Below are positions 1 through 8,100 of a DNA stretch of 15,898 nt, piece after piece; position 1 is the stretch's first letter; each line of letters begins with the position of its first letter. The stretch covers positions 1 to 15,898 of the forward strand of contig SUVI01000099.1 of assembly GCA_015062085.1 (NCBI GenBank). Reading direction: 5' to 3'. Source of the DNA: Planctomycetaceae bacterium (GTDB lineage Bacteria; Planctomycetota; Planctomycetia; Pirellulales; Thermoguttaceae). The position numbers were made by a program, and so were the translations under genes. The notes under the pieces were generated by a model, which did no database searches, was not told where the DNA came from, and was given only the letters and a program-made list of their open reading frames with translations.

Positions 1-99
1 CGATTCCGTTTGAGGGCGGTTCACGCTCTCCATTTTTCGGCTCGCGATTCCGTTTGAGGGCGGTTCACGCTCTCCATTTTTCGGCTCGCGATTCCGTTT
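1..99. repeat. 44-bp direct tandem repeat, two full copies plus 11 bp
   Basis: Positions 1-44 and 45-88 are identical, and 89-99 repeats the first 11 bases. On the minus strand, downstream of the GATase1-like gene, each copy carries an ATG (at 33-31 and 77-75) opening the same short peptide MESVNRPQTES. Because 44 is not a multiple of three, the upstream copy runs into a TGA at 23-21 after 18 codons, while the downstream copy stays open to the window edge. The array may continue outside the window. It could be a real duplication around the start of the next gene, or an assembly artefact at a contig end. Confidence 0.9.
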
Positions 100-860
100 T
101 ACTCGGCACGCCGTGCGTAGGAAACGACGTTTCGGAAGAATTTCGCATAGTCACCGCCAATGTCGACGAAATCACCGCCGGGGACGTCCTGCACGACACG
201 CGGTTTCCCCCAGTCGACGAATCCGCCGACCCAGTGCGGGGCGACGTCCGTACCGAGAGCCAGCGTACGGCCTTTTCCGTAGGTCCCTTCGACCAGAAGC
301 GGCGTTTTTTCCTGGATCTCGAAGCGGAAATCGCCGTTTTCGTGCGTGACGGAGAACCGGACGGCCTCGAGAAGCACGGACGCGTCTTTCTTCGGACGGA
401 ATTCATTGAATCCGCCCACTCCCGGCGGCGTTTCCCACGGCAGGCCCGCGAGGACTGGTGAATTTTTCTTTCCGGCAGCCGGCACGACGAGTACAGGCTG
501 CGCGTGGTTTCGGCGGTCGTCTTCTTCGAGCATCTCGACCGGCAGGAGCTCTTTCAGCGGCGTGGAATCGTACTCGCCAAGCCGTCCGCGGTAACTCTCC
601 CAGCCACCGAACATGATGAGGCCTGCGCCGTTTGCGACGCATTTTTCAATGTGTGCGAAGTGGGCGTCCGAGAGATTTTTGGCCGGATAGTCGCTCAAAA
701 TGTACGCGGAGTACTCCGTTTCGAGAAAATCTTCTCCGGGAGCGTCCGGACTGTCCACGCGGTCAAACGGGATCCCGAAGTGCGCCATGATCCCGGCAAG
801 ATACGCAGCTGCGCCCAAAACGGAATCATCGCCAAGATAGCAAACTTTTTCGCTTTTCAT
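99..860 (-). CDS. Putative glutamine amidotransferase-like (GATase1_like/DUF1355) protein
   Basis: This is a 253-residue protein with no signal peptide or membrane segment, so probably cytoplasmic. It resembles the GATase1_like family (PF07090, formerly DUF1355). The visible family-like features are an N-terminal YLGDDSVLGAAAYLAGIM block (8-25) and a beta-strand plus turn with GAGLIMFGGWESYRG (78-92). They are followed by TPLKELLPVEML (100-111), an E/D-rich turn with DDRRN, and a C-terminal EGTYGKGRTLALGTDVAPHW segment. At the nucleophile-elbow position I see Gly-Gly-Trp rather than a G-x-C-x-G motif, so true glutaminase activity is doubtful; the substrate is unknown. The start ATG at 860-858 is preceded by a purine-rich AAGGAAAG stretch. 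It is transcribed divergently from the phosphodiesterase gene. The stop (TAA) lies directly against the 44-bp repeat. Family assignment is from recalled motifs. Confidence 0.8.
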   Translation of the reverse strand: MKSEKVCYLGDDSVLGAAAYLAGIMAHFGIPFDRVDSPDAPGEDFLETEYSAYILSDYPAKNLSDAHFAHIEKCVANGAGLIMFGGWESYRGRLGEYDSTPLKELLPVEMLEEDDRRNHAQPVLVVPAAGKKNSPVLAGLPWETPPGVGGFNEFRPKKDASVLLEAVRFSVTHENGDFRFEIQEKTPLLVEGTYGKGRTLALGTDVAPHWVGGFVDWGKPRVVQDVPGGDFVDIGGDYAKFFRNVVSYARRAE

Positions 861-916
861 TTTTTCTTTTCTTTCCTTCTTTTTTCCAAGTTTACATAAA
901 ATTGGACTTTTTCTTT

Positions 917-944
917 AGGATACCGGATTTTTCAGACTTTTCAA
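917..944 (-). promoter_or_regulatory. Candidate sigma70-like promoter for the GATase1-like gene
   Basis: Read on the minus strand there is a TTGAAA -35 (944-939), a 16-bp spacer and a TATCCT -10 (922-917). This places a start near 910 and a leader of about 50 nt before the ATG at 860. It sits back-to-back with the plus-strand promoter at 1018-1046. Confidence 0.45.
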
Positions 945-1017
945 GGGTCACGGAGCGGATTTTCCGAAAGATAGCGAAAAAAAAGCAAAAGAAGAACAAA
1001 AAAACGGTTTCAGACGC

Positions 1018-1046
1018 TTGCGAAAAATCATGAAATGAGGTAAAAT
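1018..1046 (+). promoter_or_regulatory. Candidate sigma70-like promoter for the phosphodiesterase gene
   Basis: TTGCGA (1018-1023), a 17-bp spacer and TAAAAT (1041-1046) form a good -35/-10 pair. The predicted start is near 1053, giving a leader of about 60 nt that contains the AAAGGAGA ribosome site (1101-1108). The same TAAAAT -10 appears upstream of glnS (2413-2418) and of the kinase (8603-8608). Confidence 0.55.
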
Positions 1047-1115
1047 AAAATTCGCGGGACTTCATTCCATCCGCACACCGACAATTTACCTACCCAGACA
1101 AAAGGAGATTTTTTC

Positions 1116-1958
1116 ATGAAACGATTTTTGGCGTTTTTCCTCTCTGCCCTCTTTCTGACGACTGCCGCGGTGCAGGCGCAGCTTCCGGAGATCGCGGGCA
1201 GGATCCGCACCATGGCACATCGCGGAGACTACCATAACGCGCCCGACAACACGATCCCGAGCCTCAAAATGGCCATTGCGACCGGCGTGGATTCCTGCGA
1301 ATTTGACGTACGGCGCACGAAAGACGGCGTTTTGATCCTCTCGCATGACGCGACGTTCGCTCATGCTTCCAACGGTGCGTGCACGCGGGCGATCTCCGAC
1401 ATGACGTTTGAAGAGACGCAGGCCGTGGACGTCGGCGCGTACAAAGGGGAAGCCTGGAAAGGGACAAAATGCCCGACTCTCGAAGAAACGCTCCTTCTTT
1501 TCAAAGGTTCCGGCTGCATCCCGGTCATCGAGATCAAGCAGCCCGGCACGGAAGAAGACATTGCTGCGATGCTCAAAAAGCACGACATGGTGAAAGAGTG
1601 CGCCATCGTTTCGTTTGATCACGAGTCGATCCGGAAAATGTGGGAGCTTTGCCCTGGAATTTACGCTTACCGGAACGGCGGCGACCGGAAAGGGATGAGC
1701 GATGAAGAGTATGTTCAGTGGTTCATTGACAGTCAGAGAGACTGCCCGTTCAAAGTGGCGAATCCGCACGTCAAAAACATGAACGTGAACACAGTGAAAC
1801 TGCTGAAGAAAGCCGGATTCACGGTCAGTACGTGGATCGTTGATGATCCGGAAAAGCTCAATGAGCTCCTCGATGCCGGGATCGACACCATGACAACGAA
1901 CCGGCCGGCGGTTTTCGTGGAAGTGATGAAAGAACGCGAAAAAGCGGGAAAGAAATGA
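1116..1958 (+). CDS. Secreted glycerophosphodiester phosphodiesterase (GDPD family)
   Basis: The 280-residue product should hydrolyse glycerophosphodiesters, the deacylated phospholipid head groups, to glycerol-3-phosphate and an alcohol. Residues 1-21 form a signal peptide (K/R, hydrophobic core, AVQA then Q), with no lipobox cysteine, so a soluble exported enzyme is likely. GDPD motifs are in order: MAHRGDYHNAPDNTI (33-47, catalytic H35-R36), CEFDVRRTKDG (61-71, metal ligands E62 and D64), LSHDATF (75-81, second catalytic His H77), and VIEIKQ (137-142, E139). The C-terminal barrel end is STWIVDDPEKLNELLDAGID followed by TTNRP. All the expected acid/base and metal residues are present and the length fits the family. 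AAAGGAGA at 1101-1108, 7 nt before the ATG, fixes the start. The gene appears monocistronic, with its own promoter. The exact substrate cannot be read from the sequence. Confidence 0.93.
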   Translation: MKRFLAFFLSALFLTTAAVQAQLPEIAGRIRTMAHRGDYHNAPDNTIPSLKMAIATGVDSCEFDVRRTKDGVLILSHDATFAHASNGACTRAISDMTFEETQAVDVGAYKGEAWKGTKCPTLEETLLLFKGSGCIPVIEIKQPGTEEDIAAMLKKHDMVKECAIVSFDHESIRKMWELCPGIYAYRNGGDRKGMSDEEYVQWFIDSQRDCPFKVANPHVKNMNVNTVKLLKKAGFTVSTWIVDDPEKLNELLDAGIDTMTTNRPAVFVEVMKEREKAGKK

Positions 1959-2210
1959 AAATGTTTTTTCAGGTTCACCCGGCAGGCGCATGCCAACGCT
2001 GCCGCGGAAACCATAAGGAGACATGGATCATAAACGCGAAAAACGCGAAAAGAAACGGAACTCACCGAATATTTTAAGATTTTTAAAATGATTTTGTGTG
2101 CAGTCGCTTTTTCCAATGAATTCGTGTTGTGCCGGCTTGCGCTTTTCATTTTTTCGCAGAGCCGCAAAGACACTGAGGTTTCGCTATGGGGGTAGAGAGG
2201 GAGTTTTTTT

Positions 2211-2253
2211 GTCTCTCTCTCTACTTTCTTTCTCTCTCTCTCTCTCTCTCTCT
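2211..2253. repeat. CT/TC microsatellite upstream of glnS
   Basis: An uninterrupted TC run of about 11.5 units covers 2231-2253. A shorter GTCTCTCTCTCT run (2211-2222) precedes it, separated by ACTTTCTT. A purine-rich AGAGAGGGAG lies just upstream (2194-2203) and could pair with the CT run. The tract is about 220 bp before the glnS ATG and upstream of the candidate promoter. Tracts of this kind are prone to slippage. Confidence 0.9.
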
Positions 2254-2390
2254 TTGCCAGTTCTGTGATTTTTGCGGCAGGTGCAGTCGTCGTTCGTGTG
2301 TGAGTGCGGAGTTTCGGGGCCTATCTGTATCTCGCTGGCAAAATCTTGCAAAATATACGCGTTTTTTTTACTTTTTGTTTTCTCTCCCCC

Positions 2391-2418
2391 TTTTTTTATT
2401 TTTTCTTTCGGTTAAAAT
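2391..2418 (+). promoter_or_regulatory. Weak candidate promoter for glnS
   Basis: TAAAAT at 2413-2418 is a good -10 and matches two other candidate promoters in this window. The -35 region is only a T-run (2391-2396) with no TTGACA-like hexamer. The predicted start near 2425 would leave a leader of about 50 nt. Confidence 0.3.
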
Positions 2419-2463
2419 GGTGGAAATTTTACCTGATTTTCATGACTCATTTCAGTTTTACGC

Positions 2464-2468
2464 AGGAG
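2464..2468 (+). promoter_or_regulatory. Shine-Dalgarno site that fixes the glnS start
   Basis: AGGAG lies 6 nt before the ATG at 2475. The open frame extends upstream to 2304, but the extra 57 residues are hydrophobic, T-tract-encoded and unlike any GlnRS. This site together with family length favours 2475. Confidence 0.85.
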
Positions 2469-2474
2469 CGAAAA

Positions 2475-4148
2475 ATGGCAGAAGCAGAAGTTCGCAATGA
2501 AAACGGAGGTTCCAAAGACTTCATCCGAAAAATCGTCGAAGAGGATCTTGCATCCGGGAAGCACACCGAGATCCAGACCCGTTTTCCCCCGGAGCCGAAC
2601 GGTTATCTGCACATCGGACACGCAAAGTCGATCTGTCTGAACTTCGGCATCGCGCAGGAATACGGCGGAAAATGCAACCTCCGCTTTGATGATACGAACC
2701 CATCAAAAGAGGAAGATGAGTACGTCGAATCGATCCAAGAAGACATACAGTGGCTCGGGTTCCAGTGGGACAAAAAGTTCTTTGCGTCTGACTACTTCGA
2801 TCAGCTCTACGACTGGGCGGTCCAGCTCATCAAAGACGGAAAAGCGTACGTCTGTGATCTGTCGGGGGAAGAGATCAGCCGGACACGCGGCGATCTGACG
2901 AAACCCGGTACGGAAAGTCCCTACCGAAACCGCAGTGTGGAGGAGAACTTGGACCTCTTCACCCGCATGAAGAACGGTGAGTTTCCGGACGGTTCCAAAA
3001 CGCTCCGCGCCAAGATCGACATGGCGAGTCCCAACCTGAACATGCGCGACCCGGTCATGTACCGCATTTTGCGTGCCACGCATCACCGCACAGGCGACAA
3101 ATGGTGCATTTACCCAATGTACGACTTCACGCATGGTCAGAGCGACTCGATCGAGCACATCACGCATTCCATTTGCACTCTGGAGTTTGAAAATCACCGG
3201 CCGCTCTACAACTGGTTCTGCCAGAACCTCGGTATCTACAATCCGCGGCAGATCGAGTTCGCGCGTCTGAACCTCAGCGGTACGGTCATGAGCAAACGCC
3301 TTCTTCTGAAGCTCGTGAATACGGGAGTCGTCCGCGGGTGGGATGATCCGCGAATGCCGACCATCTGCGGGATCCGCCGACGCGGGTACACGCCGGAAGC
3401 GATCCGGAAATTCTGCAAGACCATCGGCGTGAGCAAGGTGGACTCCTGCGTCGATATGGGACTCCTGGAATTCCACGTCCGCGAGCATCTCAATGCCGTA
3501 GCCCCGCGCGTCATGGCGGTCCTGCGTCCCCTGAAAGTCACCATTACGAACTGGGAGCCGGGCAAAGTGGACTATATCCATGCCGTGAACAATCCGGAGC
3601 GCCCGGAAGACGGCACGCGCGAGATCCCGTTCACCGGAGAACTGTACATCGAGCAGGACGACTTCATGGAAGAACCGCCGAAGAAGTACTTCCGTCTCGC
3701 GCCGGGCAAGGAAGTGCGTCTGCGCTGGGGATACTTCATCAAGTGTGAGGAAGTCGTGAAGGATGCCGACGGAAACGTCACGGAACTGAAATGCACGTAC
3801 GATCCGGAAACGCGCGGCGGTCAGGCGCCTGACGGACGGAAAGTTAAAGGAACGATCCACTGGGTCTCGGCCGCTCATGCTGTCGAAACGGAAGTCCGAC
3901 TCTTTCCCGAACCGCTTCTCGTGAAGGATCCGGAGACTGGAGTCACCGATTTCAATCCGGGCTCCGAAGTCACGCTGACCGGCTGTATGGCCGAACCGTC
4001 GCTCGCAAAGGTGGAACCGGGTTTCCGATGCCAGTTTGAACGGCTTGGGTACTTCTGCTGCGATAAGGATTCCACTTCCGAAAAACTCGTCTTCAACAGC
4101 ACGGTCACGCTGAAAGACACGTGGGCCAAAGAGCAGAAAAAGAACTAG
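2475..4148 (+). CDS. glnS: Glutaminyl-tRNA synthetase
   Basis: The cytoplasmic class I enzyme attaches glutamine to tRNA-Gln using ATP. The product is 557 residues, close to the 554 of E. coli GlnRS. Near the N-terminus is [16 protein letters not shown] with the HIGH signature at 46-49, then [16 protein letters not shown]. The central part has [18 protein letters not shown], and [15 protein letters not shown] carries the KMSKS-type loop with MSK at 272-274. The C-terminal third is the two-barrel anticodon-binding region, with VTITNWEPG and [19 protein letters not shown]. All class signatures are intact. Its presence implies direct charging of tRNA-Gln, although it does not exclude GatCAB. The gene ends in TAG and is followed 14 nt later by a strong terminator. 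It lacks TTA, CTA and TCA codons over most of its length, which creates a spurious long antisense frame. Confidence 0.98.
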   Translation: MAEAEVRNENGGSKDFIRKIVEEDLASGKHTEIQTRFPPEPNGYLHIGHAKSICLNFGIAQEYGGKCNLRFDDTNPSKEEDEYVESIQEDIQWLGFQWDKKFFASDYFDQLYDWAVQLIKDGKAYVCDLSGEEISRTRGDLTKPGTESPYRNRSVEENLDLFTRMKNGEFPDGSKTLRAKIDMASPNLNMRDPVMYRILRATHHRTGDKWCIYPMYDFTHGQSDSIEHITHSICTLEFENHRPLYNWFCQNLGIYNPRQIEFARLNLSGTVMSKRLLLKLVNTGVVRGWDDPRMPTICGIRRRGYTPEAIRKFCKTIGVSKVDSCVDMGLLEFHVREHLNAVAPRVMAVLRPLKVTITNWEPGKVDYIHAVNNPERPEDGTREIPFTGELYIEQDDFMEEPPKKYFRLAPGKEVRLRWGYFIKCEEVVKDADGNVTELKCTYDPETRGGQAPDGRKVKGTIHWVSAAHAVETEVRLFPEPLLVKDPETGVTDFNPGSEVTLTGCMAEPSLAKVEPGFRCQFERLGYFCCDKDSTSEKLVFNSTVTLKDTWAKEQKKN

Positions 4149-4156
4149 TTCACACT

Positions 4157-4196
4157 CAAAAAGGGGTTTCGGAAAACAGTCGGAACCCCGTTTTTT
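4157..4196 (+). terminator. Rho-independent terminator after glnS, abutting tyrA
   Basis: GGGGTTTCG (4163-4171) pairs with CGGAACCCC (4181-4189) over 9 bp, including one G-U pair. It encloses a 9-nt loop and is followed by G and six T (4191-4196). A run of A before the stem (4158-4162) can lengthen it. Only 11 nt lie between the T-run and the tyrA ATG, so it also covers the tyrA leader and could act as an attenuator. Confidence 0.85.
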
Positions 4197-4207
4197 ACGG
4201 ATCGCAC

Positions 4208-5044
4208 ATGAAAAAAATCGCAATTCTCGGCGTCGGACTCATCGGCGCCTCGCTGGGGAAAGCTCTCCTCTCACGCGGAGCGGTCGATTCCATTTCCGGT
4301 TTTGGACGCAGACGGAGCAATCTGGAAACGGCACTCGAAACGCAGTGCATTACCCAGATCGCCGGCACGGTCGAAGCTGCCGTTCGGGACGCGGAGATCG
4401 TCGTGGTCTGTACGCCTGTCGAAACGATCGCACAGACCATCCGTACTGCTCTCCCGCACGTTCAGCCCGGCACGATATTTACGGATGTCGGGAGTACGAA
4501 AGCTTCGATTTTTGACGATTTTCATGAACTCTGCGAAAATTTCGGCTGCGTCTTCATCGGCGGGCATCCTATCGCGGGAAAAGAGACTTCCGGAGCCGCT
4601 GCGGCAGACGAGAATCTTTTCGTTGGAAAAACGACAGTCCTGACGAATCGGGAACCTGCAGATGCGTACGAAAAGATCGCGCAAATGTGGCGAAACACGG
4701 GTGCGAACGTCGTTTTCATGCCGCCGCTGGAACACGATGCCGTTTTGGCCCGAACGAGCCATTTGCCGCACTTGATCTCCTGCTTGCTTTCTGCTGCGAC
4801 GGATCCGTCTCTCTACCCATTTTCCGGGACCGGCTACCTTTCTATGACGAGGCTGGCGGCGGGGAGTCCGGACATTTGGCGCGACATTCTGACGGACAAT
4901 CGGCAAAATGTGCTTGCTGCGCTGGAAACGTTCACCGAGCGCCTCGATCAGGTCCGCGAGTTTCTCACCAACGGCGAGACAGATGCGCTGGAAACGTTTC
5001 TGAAAGACGCGAAAGCAAACCGCTCGATCCTCACGCAGCCGTAG
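4208..5044 (+). CDS. tyrA: Prephenate (or arogenate) dehydrogenase
   Basis: The 278-residue NAD(P)-dependent enzyme oxidatively decarboxylates prephenate or arogenate on the way to tyrosine. The N-terminal Rossmann motif GVGLIGASLG (8-17) is followed by VVVCTPVE (65-72), FTDVGSTK (91-98), GGHPIAGKETSG (118-129, H120) and HDAVLARTSHLPHLIS (176-191), all typical of TyrA. There is no chorismate mutase fusion, and no ACT domain fits in the length, so feedback control must come from the catalytic domain or be absent. The frame is open upstream into glnS, but ATG 4208 begins exactly at the Rossmann strand (MKKIAILG). No upstream GTG or TTG lies close enough to be preferred, and only a weak ACGGA is available as ribosome site. 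The gene ends in TAG. Prephenate versus arogenate specificity cannot be decided here. Confidence 0.93.
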   Translation: MKKIAILGVGLIGASLGKALLSRGAVDSISGFGRRRSNLETALETQCITQIAGTVEAAVRDAEIVVVCTPVETIAQTIRTALPHVQPGTIFTDVGSTKASIFDDFHELCENFGCVFIGGHPIAGKETSGAAAADENLFVGKTTVLTNREPADAYEKIAQMWRNTGANVVFMPPLEHDAVLARTSHLPHLISCLLSAATDPSLYPFSGTGYLSMTRLAAGSPDIWRDILTDNRQNVLAALETFTERLDQVREFLTNGETDALETFLKDAKANRSILTQP

Positions 5045-5064
5045 TGTAAAACATTCGCGTCAAG

Positions 5065-5105
5065 ACCCGTCGCTATCCTGCCTCTTGGGGGGAAGAGGGA
5101 CGGGT
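5065..5105. other. Nested inverted repeat at the tyrA/LRR convergent gene end
   Basis: ACCCGTC (5065-5071) pairs with GACGGGT (5099-5105), and inside it CCTCTT (5081-5086) pairs with AAGAGG (5093-5098) around a loop of six G. A 9-nt bulge lies on one side and contains the LRR gene stop codon. No T-run follows directly on either strand, so calling it a terminator would be a guess. Confidence 0.45.
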
Positions 5106-8100
5106 GGATCCCTGAAAGCGGAGTCCATTTTCTGCCGCGTATTTTTCTGCCGTGGAGCCTGATTTTCCGAAGATCGTCAGGTCTCCGCAGTTTTGAAATG
5201 CGAATTCGCCGATTTGTGTGACGCTTTCAGGGAGCTGTACGGATACGAGGCTGGAGCAGGCCAAAAACGCGCAGGCGCCGATACTTGCGGTACCTTCGGG
5301 GATCGAGATGCTGGTGAGACCGGAGCAGCCCCAAAATGCGTACTCGCCGATCTTTCTCAAACTTTCCGAAAATGTCACTGCGGCAAGTCCGAGCTGCCAG
5401 CTGAAGGCTTCTTCGCCGATGTCCGTAACGCCGTTGGGGAGTTCGACTGCTGCTGCGTTTCCAGTGTATTTTACGATGGTCACGGTATTTTCGGCGACTT
5501 CGTATTGGAATCCCAGTTCTTTCAGTCTCGTTTTTAGTGTCTCATGTTCCAAGTCAGATCCGCGAAGCGCATGAAACGCATGCCGATTTTCCTTTGCGTA
5601 CCTTTCTGCCGAAGAATTGGGTCTTCCGCTGATGGTGAGACTGCCGCACCCGCAAAAGATCTCTTCTCCGAGGCGTACCGCGGGAGAGAGGAACGTGGCG
5701 GACGTGAGTTTCGTACAGTTCGCGAACGCGTTCCATTGGATCTTATTTATGCTGGCTGGCAACGTTACGGCTTCCAGTGCTGTGCAGCCGCTGAACGCGG
5801 ATTTTCCGATGCTCGTGACTGTATCTGGAAACCAGATGGACCGCAGGGTTTGAGAGCCGATGAACGCGGAATCGCCAATGTGCGTTACGTTTGAGGGAAG
5901 TGCGTAATGGGGGGCCGGGTTTCCGGCGGGGAATTGAATGAGGGTCTTGCCGTCTGCGGTGAAGAGGATGCCGTCGATGCTTTGAAAGTGCGGGTTTTCT
6001 TTCGTCAGAAGGATCTCCGTCAATCCCTTACATTCGGCAAAAGGACCGCTGCCGATCTTCGTGATGCCGTCCGGAAGCGTGACGGTGGTGAGGTTGGCGC
6101 AGTTGGCGAACGCATGCGCACCAAGTTCTGTGAGGCTGTTTAGAAGAGTGAGTTCTGCCAGACTCTCGCAGCCGCGGAATGCAAGAGCGCCAATGCTCGT
6201 CACGCTGTCTGGCAAGGTTACGCTCTTGAGCCAGACACATTCGCGAAATGCGCGTTCTCCGATACTCTTGAGCTTTGGAGGAAACGTTACGTTCGTGAGA
6301 CTCAAACATTCGCTGAACGTGAAGTCTTCGATCTGTTCCACTCCGTCGGGGATCACGATGGAAGTGAGGCTGACACAGCGGCAAAACGCAGCTTCTCCGA
6401 TGCGTTTCAGGCTCTTGGGGAGGGTGATGAAATTGAGTCGGCTGCAGTTGATGAACGCTTCTTCCCGGATCTCCGTGACGCCGGCGGGAAGTTCGATGAC
6501 GGACGCACTGCCGGTGTATTTTACGATGGCTGCGGAATCGTCGGTGATCTCGTGTTCAAATCCCAGTTTTTCCAGTTCCTTTGCAAGTTCTTTACGTGAA
6601 AGGACGACTTCGGCCTCTTCGTGGAAGTTGTGTTGTTCTTCTTTTGCATAGCGTTCCGCTTCCGACCCCCTTCTGCCGCAGATCAAGGGACGATAGTGGC
6701 CGTAGAAGGCACGTTTTCCGATGTGGAGCACGCCGGCAGGAATTTCTGCGTACGCGAGATGGCGGCAGTTCAAGAATGCGTAGTCGCCAATGTACGTTAC
6801 GCTGGCTGGAATTTTTATGGAAGTAAATTGACGGCAGCGGCAAAACGCTTCATTTTCGATGTGCGTCACGCTGGTTGGGATCGTTACGGACTTCAATTGC
6901 GTGCAGCCGTAGAATGCTCTTTCGGCAATGGAAGTGACTCTAGGGGAGATCTCGTATTGGGTAATGGCGTGACCTTTGGGAAACTGAATGAGCGTTCGGC
7001 CGTCGGCAGAGAAGAGAACTCCATCGATGCTTTGGAAGTGCCTGTTTTTTGCGGAGACTCGGATCTCGTGCAGTTTCTTGCACTCTGCAAAGGCTCCACT
7101 GCCGTAGGTCGTCAGATTTTTGGGAAGCGTCACTGTCTCGAGAATTGTGCACTTGAAAAACGCCAGTTCACCGAGTTGCGTCAAATTTTCAGGAAGTGTG
7201 ATGGCCGCAAGTTTTGAGCAGTAGTGAAATGCGGAACTTCCGATTCTTTCGAGCTTTTTAGGGAGGATGACCGACTTGAGGTGCCGACATCCGAAAAACG
7301 CGGAATCGCCGATACTTCGGACGCTTTCAGGTATCGTGACGGACGTCAGACTTGCGCAGCCGTAAAACGCGGATTCGCCGATGCTCTGAACGCTTTCAGG
7401 TATCGTGACGGACGTCAGACTTGCGCAGCCGTAAAACGCGGATCCGCCGATGCTCTGAACGCTTTCAGGTATCGTGACGGACGTCAGACTCGTGCAGTCG
7501 CGAAACGCGGATTCGCCGATGCTCTGAACACTTTCGGGTATCATGACGGACGTCAGATTTGCGCAGCCGTAAAACGTGAGATTTCCAATGCTCTGAACGC
7601 TTTCGGGAAGTGTGACGGACGTCAGTCTCGTGCAGCCGCGAAACGCGGATTCGCCGATGCTCTGAACGCTTTCGGGTATCATGACGGACGTCAGACTCGT
7701 GCAGCCGTAAAACGCGGATCCGCCGATGCTCTGAACGCTTTCAGGTATCGTGACGGACGTCAGACTCGTGCAGCCGCGAAACGCGGATTCGCCGATGCTC
7801 TGAACGCTTTCAGGTATCGTGACGGACGTCAGACTCGTGCAGCCGCGAAACGCGGATCCGCCGATGCTCTGAACGCTTTCAGGTATCGTGACGGACGTCA
7901 GACTTGCGCAGCCGTAAAATGTGAGATTTCCAATGCTCTGAACGCTTTCGGGAAGTGTGACGGACGTCAGACTCGTGCAGCCGTAAAATGCGGAATTTCC
8001 GATGCTCCGGAGGCTTTTGGGGAGCGTGACGGATGTCAGACTCGTGCAGCCGTAAAATGCGGAATTTCCGATGTTTCGGAGGCTTTTGGGGAGCGTGACG

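Larger units (their letters stand above)
1959..2474. other. 516-bp non-coding stretch with a hairpin, decayed repeat-like sequence and short repeats
   Basis: No convincing gene is present. A small hairpin follows the phosphodiesterase gene (CGGCAG 1980-1985 with CTGCCG 1999-2004), without a T-run. At 2023-2091 a 22-codon frame follows AAGGAG, but only 2 nt separate that site from the ATG. Its product, with HKREKREKKRN, is low-complexity and comes from a 9-bp unit AAACGCGAA repeated in tandem. Near 2155-2175, CGCAGAGCCGCAAAGACAC resembles degenerate intergenic repeats I recall from many environmental and gut genomes. A CT microsatellite follows (2211-2253). GCAAAAT occurs twice 10 bp apart at 2338-2344 and 2348-2354, and may be an operator or chance. 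The last 60 bp hold the probable glnS promoter and ribosome site. Confidence 0.6.

Noticed and set aside
2023..2091. 22-codon small frame after AAGGAG
   Set aside because: The spacing from AAGGAG to ATG is only 2 nt, and the peptide is a low-complexity translation of a 9-bp tandem repeat.
2186..2500. 104-residue plus-strand frame through the CT repeat
   Set aside because: Its Leu/Ser run comes from the microsatellite, the rest is T-tract-encoded, and it overlaps the glnS start. No ribosome site supports it.
2703..4223. 506-residue open frame on the minus strand opposite glnS
   Set aside because: Same codon-aligned antisense artefact as for purL; no recognisable motif.
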